Below are positions 51,168 through 60,069 of a stretch of DNA of 64,000 bases, in pieces. Position 1 is the first letter of the stretch; the number at the start of each line of letters is the position of its first letter. The notes under the pieces were generated by a model. The model was not told the DNA's origin, did no database searches, and saw nothing but the letters and a program-made list of their open reading frames with translations. Made by a program: the position numbers and the translations under genes. This DNA is from Rhizobium sullae (GTDB lineage Bacteria > Pseudomonadota > Alphaproteobacteria > Rhizobiales > Rhizobiaceae): the NCBI RefSeq assembly GCF_900169785.1, contig NZ_FWER01000017.1, positions 152,936-216,935 of the forward strand, written 5' to 3'.

Positions 51168-52340
51168 CTAGTAGGGAAGCCCCACATAGTTCTCCGCAAG
51201 CGCAGTCGCCGCTGCCCGGGAATGCGTCAGATAGTCGAGTTCAGCCTCCTGGATCTTCTGGTCGAAATCGCTGGTATCGGGGAACCGGTGCATCATCATC
51301 GTCATCCACCAGGAGAAGCGGACGGCTTTCCAGACTCGTGAGAGCGCGCGGTCGGAATAGGCATCGATGCCATTGTTCGAGCGATCCTGATAGTGCTCAA
51401 TAAGGCCGCTGAAAAGGTAGTGCACGTCGCTGGCGGCGAGGTTGAGGCCCTTGGCGCCCGTCGGGGGCACGATATGGGCGGCGTCGCCGACGAGGAAGAG
51501 ACGGCCGAAACGCATAGGCTCGGCAACGAAGGAGCGGAGAGGCGCGATGGATTTCTCGAAAGACGGCGCGGTGATCATCTTTTCGGCATGATGAGCTGGG
51601 AGGCGGCGGCGCAGCTCGTCCCAGAAACGGTCATCGCTCCAGTCCTCGATCTTCTCGTCAAAAGGACATTGGATGTAATAGCGGCTGCGGGTCTGCGAGC
51701 GCATCGAACAGAGCGCGAAGCCGCGCGGATGGTTGGCATAGATCAGCTCATGGCTGACGGGCGCAACATCGGCAAGGATGCCGAGCCAACCGAAGGGATA
51801 AACCTTCTCGAAAGTGCGGATTGATCGTTCCGGCACCGCCTTGCGGCTTGCACCGTGGAAGCCGTCACAGCCGGCGATGAAATCGCAATCGATGCGATGC
51901 GCGATGCCGCCCTTGTCATAGGTGACGTAAGGCAACTGGCCGTCGAATTCATGCGGCTGGACGTCGGCCGCATCGTAGATGGTCAAGGCGCCGCTTTTTT
52001 CACGATGATCCATCAGATCGTGCGTGAGTTCCGTCTGGCCGTAGACCATGACACGCTTGCCTCCGGTAAGCCCAAAGAGATCGATGCGGTGATCGCGGCC
52101 GTCGAAAGCAAGCGAGAAGCCGTCATGCGGCAACCCCTCGGCATGCATTCGAGCGCCGGATTTCGCCTGGTCCATAAGGCCAACCGTGCCTTCCTCTAAG
52201 ACGCCGGCCCGGACGCGTCCAAGAATGTACTCCTTCCCGACACGATCCAAGATGACGTTTTCAATGCCGGCCTCTGTCAAAAGCTGGCCGAGCAGGAGCC
52301 CGGCTGGCCCGGAACCGACGATCGCGACCTGCGTGCGCAT
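51168..52340 (-). CDS. pobA: 4-hydroxybenzoate 3-monooxygenase (PobA)
   Basis: This is a 390-residue flavoprotein, close to the 394-residue Pseudomonas enzyme. FAD-binding GSGPAGLLLG at the N-terminus; LDRVGKEYILGRVRAGVLEEGTVGLMDQ matches the substrate/NADPH region; the second FAD motif FLVGDAAHIVPPTGAKGLNLA is intact. It hydroxylates 4-hydroxybenzoate to protocatechuate with NADPH and O2. The start follows GGGAGG. It is divergently transcribed from the regulator pobR, which is the usual arrangement. The next step in the pathway, protocatechuate ring cleavage (pcaHG), is not in this window, but pcaIJF are. Confidence 0.97.
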   Translation of the reverse strand: MRTQVAIVGSGPAGLLLGQLLTEAGIENVILDRVGKEYILGRVRAGVLEEGTVGLMDQAKSGARMHAEGLPHDGFSLAFDGRDHRIDLFGLTGGKRVMVYGQTELTHDLMDHREKSGALTIYDAADVQPHEFDGQLPYVTYDKGGIAHRIDCDFIAGCDGFHGASRKAVPERSIRTFEKVYPFGWLGILADVAPVSHELIYANHPRGFALCSMRSQTRSRYYIQCPFDEKIEDWSDDRFWDELRRRLPAHHAEKMITAPSFEKSIAPLRSFVAEPMRFGRLFLVGDAAHIVPPTGAKGLNLAASDVHYLFSGLIEHYQDRSNNGIDAYSDRALSRVWKAVRFSWWMTMMMHRFPDTSDFDQKIQEAELDYLTHSRAAATALAENYVGLPY

Positions 52341-52451
52341 GTTTCCTCCCCGCACTGTCTATCGCCAAATTCTCCTCTTCGTGCGCGGCCGCGGCAATGG
52401 ACATTTCACGCGAGAAATTGAACAAATCGAACATAGAGGGATTTGCGCGCG

Positions 52452-53333
52452 ATGACGAAATTCGTTCCAACCTATGAGCTCTATGGCGAGAGTGCCGGCA
52501 AAAAGTCGGATTTCTGGCTGCATTGCGAGACAATTCCATCGCGCAGTAGCCTCCATCACTGGGAAATCCGGCTGCATCGGCATGAAAACTTCCTTCAGAT
52601 CTTGTACATCGATGCCGGATCGGGAGATGCGATCTTCGGCCAGGAGCAGCACGTAATCCATCCGCGCACCGTGATCACCGTACCGCCGGGCCTGAAGCAC
52701 GGCTTCCGCTTTTCGAAAGATATCGACGGCTTTGTTATCACGGTGCTCGCCTCTCATCTGAAAGCCACACCTGGCGATCGCAGTCGTCTCGGGGAATGGC
52801 TGGCCGAACCGCACCTGACTGAGCTCGATATGCAAAACGAGGATGCCGCTTACGTGGCGCAGACGCTGACGCAGTTGGGAGAAGAATTTTCATGCCGGCG
52901 AAGCGGCCGGAACGATCTGCTGGATGCCTATGTGACTTCGGCACTGCAACTGACGGCACGGATTTCAGAAGGTGCCGAAAGTGAAGCGGCCGATGAGAAT
53001 AGCCGGCGCATGGAGGTCCTAAGCGGCCTGATTCAGCAGCACCTAAGGGGACATAGGCCGGCTGCCTTCTACGCTCGCGAGCTCGGCATCTCGCCGACGC
53101 ATCTGAACCGCATCGTCAAGGCTTCAACGGGACATAGCATGCACGAACTCATCGCCCGCAAGCTGACGGACGAGGCAAAACGTGAACTGGTCTTCACCTT
53201 CGGCAGCGTACAGGAGATCGGCTACCGGTTGGGCTTTGGCGATCCAGCCTACTTCTCGCGCTTTTTTCTGAAGCAAACGGGCGAGACGCCGCGCGCATGG
53301 CGCATGGCCGAACGAACAAGGCTCGGCGTATGA
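52452..53333 (+). CDS. pobR: AraC-family regulator PobR
   Basis: This is a 293-residue AraC/XylS protein. An N-terminal cupin-like sensor (about 30-140, HENFLQILYIDAGSGDAIFG, TVITVPPGLKHGFRF) is followed by a C-terminal double HTH (about 200-290, RELGISPTHLNRIVKASTGHSMHELIARKLTDEAKREL, IGYRLGFGDPAYFSRFFLKQTGETPRAWR). It activates pobA in response to 4-hydroxybenzoate, by family knowledge of rhizobial PobR. ATG 52452 chosen; a TTG nine bases before is possible. It is divergent with pobA across about 110 bp. Confidence 0.93.
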   Translation: MTKFVPTYELYGESAGKKSDFWLHCETIPSRSSLHHWEIRLHRHENFLQILYIDAGSGDAIFGQEQHVIHPRTVITVPPGLKHGFRFSKDIDGFVITVLASHLKATPGDRSRLGEWLAEPHLTELDMQNEDAAYVAQTLTQLGEEFSCRRSGRNDLLDAYVTSALQLTARISEGAESEAADENSRRMEVLSGLIQQHLRGHRPAAFYARELGISPTHLNRIVKASTGHSMHELIARKLTDEAKRELVFTFGSVQEIGYRLGFGDPAYFSRFFLKQTGETPRAWRMAERTRLGV

Positions 53334-53370
53334 TTCCGCTTCTGCTTGCGGGGGAGGGATCACCGCACCG

Positions 53371-54126
53371 CTATCGCAAAACCAGCCGCAAGGCCCTTTG
53401 CGTCTCCCGCAAAAGCGGCAGATAGCGCTCGGCCATTTCCGATGCAGGGGCGTGGACTGCCGGCGCCCCGATGTTGATGGCTGCAACCGTCTGGCCTCGA
53501 TCGTTTTCGACCGGAACGGCGATGGAGCAAAGGCCGATTTCAAGCTCCTGATCGATAATGGCATAGCCTTGCGAGCGGACGCGGCGGAATTCGGCAATCA
53601 GTTCTTCCGGTTCCGTCTTGGTTTTCGGCGTGTTCTGCCTCAACACCGTCCGGCCAAGGATAGCACGGGCTTCGCTTTCCGGTAGCGCCGCGAGCAGCAC
53701 GCGGCCCATCGAGGCGCAATAGGCGGGCAGGCGGCTGCCGGGCATCAGATTGATCGACATGACGCGGCGCTGCGAGGCGCGGGCGATATAGACGATCTCG
53801 GTGCCGTCGAGAACCGAGGCAGAGGCGCTCTGCCCGGCCTTGTCGGACAATTGGTCGAGATGCGGCTGGATCTGCACGGGCAGCGGTGTTGCCGAGAGAT
53901 AGGCATGGCCGAGGCGCAGGATCTTCGGCGTCAATGTGAAGAACTTGCCGTCGTAATCCGCATAGCCGAGTTCTGCGAGCGTCAGCAGCGAGCGGCGGAC
54001 AGTGGCGCGGTCAAGACCGGCGAGCTTTGAAACCTCTGCGATCGACAGGCGCTGGTGCATCTCGCCGAAGACCTCGATGACTTTCAAGCCGCGGGCAAAG
54101 CCGCTGACGAAATCAGTTTCCCGCAT
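53371..54126 (-). CDS. pcaR: IclR-family regulator PcaR
   Basis: This is a 251-residue protein. The start at 54126 follows GGAGG at 5 bases; an ATG at 54138 is upstream. N-terminal winged HTH: FARGLKVIEVFGEMHQRLSIAEVSKLAGLDRATVRRSLLTLAELGY. Then the effector domain with SVLDGTEIVYIARA, RLPAYCASMGRVLLAALPE, IDQELEIGLCSIAVPV. This matches PcaR/PobR/PcaU of the IclR family, which respond to beta-ketoadipate or protocatechuate and control pca genes. It is divergent from pcaIJF, with an operator-like palindrome between. Confidence 0.95.
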   Translation of the reverse strand: MRETDFVSGFARGLKVIEVFGEMHQRLSIAEVSKLAGLDRATVRRSLLTLAELGYADYDGKFFTLTPKILRLGHAYLSATPLPVQIQPHLDQLSDKAGQSASASVLDGTEIVYIARASQRRVMSINLMPGSRLPAYCASMGRVLLAALPESEARAILGRTVLRQNTPKTKTEPEELIAEFRRVRSQGYAIIDQELEIGLCSIAVPVENDRGQTVAAINIGAPAVHAPASEMAERYLPLLRETQRALRLVLR

Positions 54127-54153
54127 TCCGACCTCCAATCAAGGTGTCACAAT

Positions 54154-54186
54154 GTGCGCTATACGAACAAATGTCAAATATCGCAC
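54154..54186. promoter_or_regulatory. PcaR-type operator between pcaR and pcaI
   Basis: GTGCGCTATACGAAC (54154-54168) matches the reverse of the known PcaR box GTTCGATAATCGCAC at 12 of 15 positions. An inverted partner, TGTCAAATATCGCAC (54172-54186), matches at 10 of 15. The two lie back to back in the divergent pcaR/pcaI promoter region, where an IclR-type regulator would bind. Confidence 0.65.
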
Positions 54187-54280
54187 AAAATGCCTTGCCG
54201 CCGATTTTGTCTAGCCCTATTCGTGTTCATGAGGCGTGGAGGAACGTACCCCCACCACATCCGGCAAGGAGAGATCCCGC

Positions 54281-54988
54281 ATGGACAAGGCAATCAGGAA
54301 CGCGGCGGAAGCCGTCTCCGAAATCAGTCACGGCGCCACCGTCATGATCGGCGGTTTCGGCGGATCAGGTGCGCCGATCGAGCTTATCCACGCCTTGATC
54401 GACAAGGGGCCGAAGGACCTTACCGTCATCAACAATAACGCCGGCAACGGCCGGATCGGCATCGCTGCGATGATCGACGCCGGCATGGTGCGGAAGATGA
54501 TCTGCTCTTTTCCGCGTTCCTCGGATCCGCGCGCCTTCACGGAAAGATATCTTGCCGGGGAGATCGAGCTGGAACTCGTGCCGCAGGGAACACTTGCCGA
54601 ACGCATCCGCGCCGGCGGGGCCGGTATTCCTGCATTCTACACGCCGACGGGCTATGGCACCGAGCTTGGCGAAGGCAAGGTGATCGCCGAGTTCGATGGC
54701 AGGCACTATGTCCAGGAGCGCTGGCTGAAGGCCGATTTCGCGATCGTGAAGGCGCATGTCGGCGACGCGCACGGAAACCTCACCTATAACAAGGCCGGCC
54801 GCAACTTTAACCCGCTGATGTGCATGGCGGCTGCAAAGACGATCGTGCAGGTCTCGAAGATCGTGCCGGCGGGCGGCATCGATCCCGAACATGTCGTTAC
54901 GCCTGGCATCTTCATCGACCGCGTCGTCGAGATATCCAATCCGCAGCAGGAAGAAGAGCTCGTTCGAGCCGGAGTGGCCTACGCATGA
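54281..54988 (+). CDS. pcaI: 3-oxoadipate CoA-transferase subunit A
   Basis: This is a 235-residue alpha subunit. It has the CoA-transferase family pattern GATVMIGGFGGSGAPIELIHALI near the start, then TVINNNAGNGRIGIAAMI, the RKMICSFPRSSDPRAF region, and FYTPTGYGTELGEGK. With PcaJ it moves CoA from succinyl-CoA to beta-ketoadipate. The start at 54281 follows AAGGAGAG; the stop overlaps pcaJ by four bases. It is first gene of pcaIJF. Confidence 0.97.
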   Translation: MDKAIRNAAEAVSEISHGATVMIGGFGGSGAPIELIHALIDKGPKDLTVINNNAGNGRIGIAAMIDAGMVRKMICSFPRSSDPRAFTERYLAGEIELELVPQGTLAERIRAGGAGIPAFYTPTGYGTELGEGKVIAEFDGRHYVQERWLKADFAIVKAHVGDAHGNLTYNKAGRNFNPLMCMAAAKTIVQVSKIVPAGGIDPEHVVTPGIFIDRVVEISNPQQEEELVRAGVAYA

Positions 54989-55689
54989 CCATCGATACCC
55001 GCCCCCGCGACACGCGCGAAGATGTTAAGCTTTCCAATGCCCAGATCGCCTGGCGCGCGGCTCAGGACATCGCCGACGGCGCCTATGTGAACCTCGGCAT
55101 CGGCTTTCCCGAAATGGTCGCCCGCTACCAGCCGCCGGGCCGGCAGGCGATCTTCCATACGGAAAACGGCATCCTGAATTTCGGCGAGGCGCCGCCGGCC
55201 GGCGAAGAGGACTGGGACCTGATCAACGCCGGCAAGAGGCCTGTCACGCTGAAGCCCGGCGCTTCCTTCTTCCACCACGCCGACAGTTTTGCCATGGTGC
55301 GCGGCGGCCATCTCGACGTCGCCATCCTCGGCGCCTACCAGGTTGCGCAGAACGGCGATCTGGCCAACTGGCGCGTGGGCAACAAGGGTGTGCCGGCGGT
55401 CGGCGGCGCCATGGATCTCGTACACGGCGCCAAGCAGGTCTTTGTCATTACCGAACACGTCACCAAGAACGGTGAGCCGAAACTGGTCGAAAGATGCACT
55501 TTCCCGCTGACCGGCGTCGGTTGCATCACGCGCGTCTATACGAGCCATGCCGTCGTTGACATTGTGAAGAGCCGCTTCGTGCTGCGCGAGAAGCTGGCGG
55601 CTATCTCAATGGAGGAACTGCAGGCTATGACCGGCGCGCCGCTCGATACGGACGGCCCCGTTGCCGACCTTCTCGTGCCGGAGCTTTGA
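54985..55689 (+). CDS. pcaJ: 3-oxoadipate CoA-transferase subunit B
   Basis: This is a 234-residue beta subunit. The catalytic glutamate lies in HTENGILNFGEAP, with the preceding GAYVNLGIGFPEMVARY. DLVHGAKQVFVITEHVTKNGEPKLVERC and the CITRVYTSHAVVDI end are as in PcaJ/AtoA. Start at 54985 (ATGA overlap with pcaI). It forms the transferase with PcaI. pcaF follows after 10 bp. Confidence 0.97.
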   Translation: MTIDTRPRDTREDVKLSNAQIAWRAAQDIADGAYVNLGIGFPEMVARYQPPGRQAIFHTENGILNFGEAPPAGEEDWDLINAGKRPVTLKPGASFFHHADSFAMVRGGHLDVAILGAYQVAQNGDLANWRVGNKGVPAVGGAMDLVHGAKQVFVITEHVTKNGEPKLVERCTFPLTGVGCITRVYTSHAVVDIVKSRFVLREKLAAISMEELQAMTGAPLDTDGPVADLLVPEL

Positions 55690-55699
55690 GGAAGAGACC

Positions 55700-56905
55700 A
55701 TGACCGAAGCCTATATCTGCGACTACATCCGCACACCGATCGGGCGCTTCGGCGGCTCGTTGTCGTCGGTGCGCGCGGACGATCTCGGAACGGTACCCCT
55801 GAAAGCACTGATGGAGCGCAACGCTTCGGTCGATTGGGAAGCCGTCGACGACGTCATCTTCGGCTGTGCCAACCAGGCGGGCGAGGACAACCGCAATGTG
55901 GCACGCATGTCGCTACTGCTTGCCGGCCTGCCGGTGTCAGTCCCGGGTACGACGATCAACCGGCTTTGCGGCTCGGGTATGGATGCGGTGATCACCGCCG
56001 CGCGCGCCATTCGCGCCGGCGAGGCGGAACTGATGATCGCCGGCGGCGTGGAGAGCATGTCGCGTGCGCCCTTCGTGATGCCGAAGGCGGACACGGCCTT
56101 TTCGCGCAATGCCGAAATCTACGATACCACGATCGGGTGGCGCTTCATCAATCCCGTGATGAAGAAGCAATACGGCGTCGACTCCATGCCGGAGACCGGC
56201 GAGAACGTTGCGGAAGATTACACGGTCAACCGCGAGGACCAGGATGCCTTCGCGCTGCGCTCGCAGGTGAAGGCCGCTGCCGCTCAGGCAAACGGCCGGC
56301 TGACAAAGGAAATTATCCCAGTCGTGATCCCGCAGCGCAAGGGCGATCCCGTGGTAGTCGAGAAGGACGAGCATCCGCGCGCAACGACGATGGAAGCGCT
56401 GGCGAAGCTCGGAACGCCCTTCAAGAAGGAAGGCGGCACGGTCACAGCCGGCAATGCCTCGGGCGTCAACGATGGCGCTGCGGCATTGATCATTGCTTCG
56501 GAGGCGGCGGCGAGGAAATATAGTCTGAGGCCGATCGCCCGTATCCTGGGCGGTGCGGCCGCCGGCGTGCCGCCGCGCGTGATGGGTATCGGACCAGTTC
56601 CGGCGTCGCGCAAGCTGATGGCACGGCTCGGCATGACCAAGGATCAATTCGATGTCATCGAACTGAACGAAGCTTTCGCTTCGCAGGGGCTGGCAGTGCT
56701 GCGCGAACTCGCGATTGCCGATGACGATCCGCGCGTCAACCGCAATGGCGGCGCCATCGCGCTTGGCCATCCGCTTGGCATGTCGGGCGCGCGCATTACC
56801 GGAACGGCTGCGCTGGAACTTATCGAAACGGGCGGGCGCTATTCGCTCTCGATGATGTGCATCGGCGTCGGCCAGGGGGTTGCAATAGCCCTCGCAAGAG
56901 CCTGA
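55700..56905 (+). CDS. pcaF: 3-oxoadipyl-CoA thiolase
   Basis: This is a 401-residue thiolase. Catalytic residues are Cys90 in NRLCGSGMDA, His357 in ALGHPLGMSGAR, and Cys387 in MMCIGVGQG. The order and spacing match PcaF/AcaB thiolases. It cleaves beta-ketoadipyl-CoA to succinyl-CoA and acetyl-CoA, the last step of the beta-ketoadipate pathway. The start at 55700 follows GAGGAAGAG. It ends the pcaIJF operon. Confidence 0.97.
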   Translation: MTEAYICDYIRTPIGRFGGSLSSVRADDLGTVPLKALMERNASVDWEAVDDVIFGCANQAGEDNRNVARMSLLLAGLPVSVPGTTINRLCGSGMDAVITAARAIRAGEAELMIAGGVESMSRAPFVMPKADTAFSRNAEIYDTTIGWRFINPVMKKQYGVDSMPETGENVAEDYTVNREDQDAFALRSQVKAAAAQANGRLTKEIIPVVIPQRKGDPVVVEKDEHPRATTMEALAKLGTPFKKEGGTVTAGNASGVNDGAAALIIASEAAARKYSLRPIARILGGAAAGVPPRVMGIGPVPASRKLMARLGMTKDQFDVIELNEAFASQGLAVLRELAIADDDPRVNRNGGAIALGHPLGMSGARITGTAALELIETGGRYSLSMMCIGVGQGVAIALARA

Positions 56906-57027
56906 CGGCGCCAGGCACCCGCCGGCTCTCTCTTTCGTGCATTGTCCATTCTACATTCCGCCTGATAAGACTCTCGTCAAATCCATTTCACTATCTATTT
57001 CATTGGTTTTCGGAGGCTGTTTCTGGC

Positions 57028-57822
57028 ATGACGGATCTTGCTCAATCACTCGCGTCCATCAAAATACCTGACCTAAACGGCAAGGCGGTGCTGATTACCG
57101 GCGCATCGACCGGCATCGGTGCGGCTCTCGCGCGTGCATTCGCAGCGCAGGGCATGAAAGTTGGCGTCCACTATAATGCGAGCCGCGAGCCGGCAGAATT
57201 GCTCGCCGATGAGATCAAGGCGACCGGTGCCACCGTGCATCTGGTGCAGGGCGATGTCTCACGGGAAGGCGAGACTGAACGCGTTGTCGAGGAAACCGCT
57301 AAGACCTTCGGCCATCTCGACGGCCTGATCAACAATGCCGGCGGCATGCTTGGCCGCAGGCCGACCGCTGAATATACTGACGAGCATTATGCCAAGGTTA
57401 TGGACCTGAACGCCCGCTCAGTCCTCGCTGCAACGCGTGCCGCGCATCCGTGGCTGAAGAAGCAGGGCGGCTTCATCATCAATACGACCTCGATCGCCGC
57501 GCGAAACGGCGGCGGCAACGGTGCGATCCTTTATGCCGCCTCCAAGGGCTTCGTCTCGACGATCACGCGGGGCCATGCCAAGGAGTTCGTGGCCGACCGT
57601 ATCCGCGTCAATGCCGTGGCGCCGGGCGTCATCGCGACGCCGTTTCACGAGCGCTATACCAATGACGAACAGATGGAGATGCAGCGCAGGACCATTCCGA
57701 TGGGTTTCGTCGGCACACCGGAAGACTGCGTCGGGGCCTATCTGTTCCTCGCTTCGCCGACGCTTTCAGGCTACATCACCGGCCAGATCATCGAGGTGAA
57801 CGGTGGCCAGTTGATGCCGTAG
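57028..57822 (+). CDS. SDR-family oxidoreductase
   Basis: This is a 264-residue classical SDR. Visible are the NAD(P)-binding motif TGASTGIGAAL (about residues 24-34), NNAGG near 100, the catalytic Ser in INTTSIAARN, YAASK (Tyr-x3-Lys), and the terminal GQIIEVNGGQLMP. A longer frame to 56857 begins inside pcaF; the ATG at 57028 has GGAGG about 11 bases upstream. It is similar to 3-oxoacyl-ACP reductase/glucose-1-dehydrogenase-like proteins. The substrate is unknown; its position after pcaF does not prove a link. Confidence 0.92.
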   Translation: MTDLAQSLASIKIPDLNGKAVLITGASTGIGAALARAFAAQGMKVGVHYNASREPAELLADEIKATGATVHLVQGDVSREGETERVVEETAKTFGHLDGLINNAGGMLGRRPTAEYTDEHYAKVMDLNARSVLAATRAAHPWLKKQGGFIINTTSIAARNGGGNGAILYAASKGFVSTITRGHAKEFVADRIRVNAVAPGVIATPFHERYTNDEQMEMQRRTIPMGFVGTPEDCVGAYLFLASPTLSGYITGQIIEVNGGQLMP

Positions 57823-57899
57823 CGCCCTTAGAGCCGATCCAGGGAACTTTCGCACTGCGGTAACGTTTCCCGCTTGGCCATCCACCAAGCGGAGACACT

Positions 57900-60053
57900 A
57901 TGAGTTTTTCCTTTTCCGAACTCGATTTCATGAAGCCGGAACTCGGCGCTGAATATACCGGGACTGGTACGCATTTCGCTGTCTATTCCGCTCACGCCGA
58001 GCAGGTCGACCTATGTCTCTTTTCCGACGACGGCATTACGGAAATGGCACGCATGCCGTTGCCTAAGCGCGAGGGCGATATCTGGTCAGGCTATATTGGC
58101 GGGCTGAAGCCGGGCGCCGTCTACGGCTATCGCGCAAGCGGACCCTATGATCCAAAAAACGGGCATCGCTTCAATCCCAACAAGCTTCTACTCGATCCCT
58201 ATGCCAAGCAGGTTGTTGGCGATCTCAAATGGAACGATGCGCTCTACGGCTACACGATTGGCAAGGACGATCTCTCCTTCGACGAGCGTGACAGCGCGCC
58301 TTTCACGGTGAAAGGCATGGTGCAGGATCCGGATTTCGACTGGGACGGCGATGAGGCGATCCGCCGCCCGTGGACGGAAACGGTCATCTATGAGACGCAT
58401 GTGCGCGGCATGACGATGACGCATCCGAAGGTGCCAAATAAATTACGCGGCACGTTTCTCGGCATGTGCAGCGATCCGATTATCGACCATCTGACGAAGC
58501 TTGGCATTTCGGCCGTCGAATTGCTGCCGATCCAGTATTTTCCGAACGACCGGTATCTGGAGGAAAAACACCTCACCAATTACTGGGGCTACCAGACGCT
58601 CGGCTTCTTCGCACCGCAATCGCGCTATATGTCGACCGACAAGATCACCGAATTCAAGACCATGGTGAAGAAGTTCCATGCCTCCGGCATCGAGGTGATC
58701 ATGGATGTGGTCTATAACCACACGGCTGAAGGCAGCGAAAAGGGTCCGACGCTTTCCTTTCGTGGCCTCGACAATGCGAGCTACTACATCCTCTCGCCGG
58801 ACGATCCTCGTCACACTTTCGACACGACAGGTACCGGCAACACGCTGAATGTCGCCAATCCGATGGTCATGCGTATGGTGCTGGACAGCCTGCGCTACTG
58901 GGTCGGCGCGATGCATATCGACGGCTTCCGCTTCGATCTCGCGAGCACGCTCGGACGTCAGGATATGGAATTCGACCGCCAGGGTATCTTTTTCAGCGCG
59001 ATCCGGCAGGATCCGATGCTTGCTGGTGTGAAACTGATCGCCGAGCCGTGGGACGTCGGCGAAGGCGGTTATCAAGTCGGCGGATTTCCGCACCCCTTTC
59101 GTGAATGGAACGACAAGTTCCGTGACGATGTTCGCCGCTTTTGGAAAGGCGATGGCGGACTGGTGTCGGAGATGGCGGAGCGCGTCACCGGTTCGGCGCG
59201 GCAGTTCAACCATTCTGACCGCGGCTCGACATCATCCATTAATCTTCTTGCGGCTCATGACGGCTTCACATTGATGGACACGGTCTCCTTTGACGGCAAG
59301 CACAATGAAGCGAACGGCGAGGACAATCGGGACGGCCACTCCGACAATCACTCGGACAATATGGGTGCGGAGGGCGCAACCGACGACGCCGGTATCAATG
59401 ACGCGCGCCGTAGACGGCGGCGCAACATGATGGCCACGCTGCTGCTCAGCCAGGGCGTGCCCATGATCCTTGCGGGCGACGAGGTGGGCAACAGCCAGGG
59501 CGGCAACAACAATGCCTATTGCCAGGACAACGAGATTGGCTGGATCGACTGGAACGGGCTAGACGATCCGTTTCTAACCTTCTGCCAGAAGATGATCGCT
59601 TTCCGCAAGGCGCAGCCGGAGCTTCGGCAGGAGCGGTTCCTGACAGGCGAAACCGCAGAGGACGGACGGATTGAAGTCGCCTGGTACAAGCCGGATGGCC
59701 ATTTCATGGACGACGGCGCGTGGAATGACAACGAATTGCGGGTGCTCAGTGTTTACGTGTCCCGGAGTGTTCACACATCGGACGCGGAAAAGATGGACGG
59801 CCTCTTCATGGTGTTCAATGCTGGTGGGGATTGTGAGGTGACGCTTCCGGGGGTCAACGGCATCAAGTCCTGGCAACGAGTCGTCGAGACTGGAGCCGAC
59901 GACCCCTTTACGGCATTCGATCCGGAAAACCCGGTGATGGTCTACCGCGAAAGTATTGCCGTTTTCGCGCCGAAAGGTGCCACAGAACCGCCGAAGAAGG
60001 CCACGAAGACCGAAGGTCCGCGATGGTTCCACTTCGGTCGCAAGAACCGATAA
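57900..60053 (+). CDS. glgX: glycogen debranching enzyme GlgX
   Basis: This is a 717-residue GH13_11 protein. An N-terminal CBM48-like part (about 18-125, FAVYSAHAEQVDLCLF) is followed by the barrel with Asp346 in GFRFDLAST, Glu382 in LIAEPWDVG and Asp454 in AAHDGFTL. Also seen are VIYETHVRGMT and NYWGYQTLGFFAP. It hydrolyses alpha-1,6 branch points of limit-dextrin-like chains in glycogen breakdown. The start at 57900 has GGAG at 6 bases. It is not near the glgE operon, yet serves the same polymer. Confidence 0.97.
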   Translation: MSFSFSELDFMKPELGAEYTGTGTHFAVYSAHAEQVDLCLFSDDGITEMARMPLPKREGDIWSGYIGGLKPGAVYGYRASGPYDPKNGHRFNPNKLLLDPYAKQVVGDLKWNDALYGYTIGKDDLSFDERDSAPFTVKGMVQDPDFDWDGDEAIRRPWTETVIYETHVRGMTMTHPKVPNKLRGTFLGMCSDPIIDHLTKLGISAVELLPIQYFPNDRYLEEKHLTNYWGYQTLGFFAPQSRYMSTDKITEFKTMVKKFHASGIEVIMDVVYNHTAEGSEKGPTLSFRGLDNASYYILSPDDPRHTFDTTGTGNTLNVANPMVMRMVLDSLRYWVGAMHIDGFRFDLASTLGRQDMEFDRQGIFFSAIRQDPMLAGVKLIAEPWDVGEGGYQVGGFPHPFREWNDKFRDDVRRFWKGDGGLVSEMAERVTGSARQFNHSDRGSTSSINLLAAHDGFTLMDTVSFDGKHNEANGEDNRDGHSDNHSDNMGAEGATDDAGINDARRRRRRNMMATLLLSQGVPMILAGDEVGNSQGGNNNAYCQDNEIGWIDWNGLDDPFLTFCQKMIAFRKAQPELRQERFLTGETAEDGRIEVAWYKPDGHFMDDGAWNDNELRVLSVYVSRSVHTSDAEKMDGLFMVFNAGGDCEVTLPGVNGIKSWQRVVETGADDPFTAFDPENPVMVYRESIAVFAPKGATEPPKKATKTEGPRWFHFGRKNR

Positions 60054-60069
60054 CAATCGAAACAAAGCG

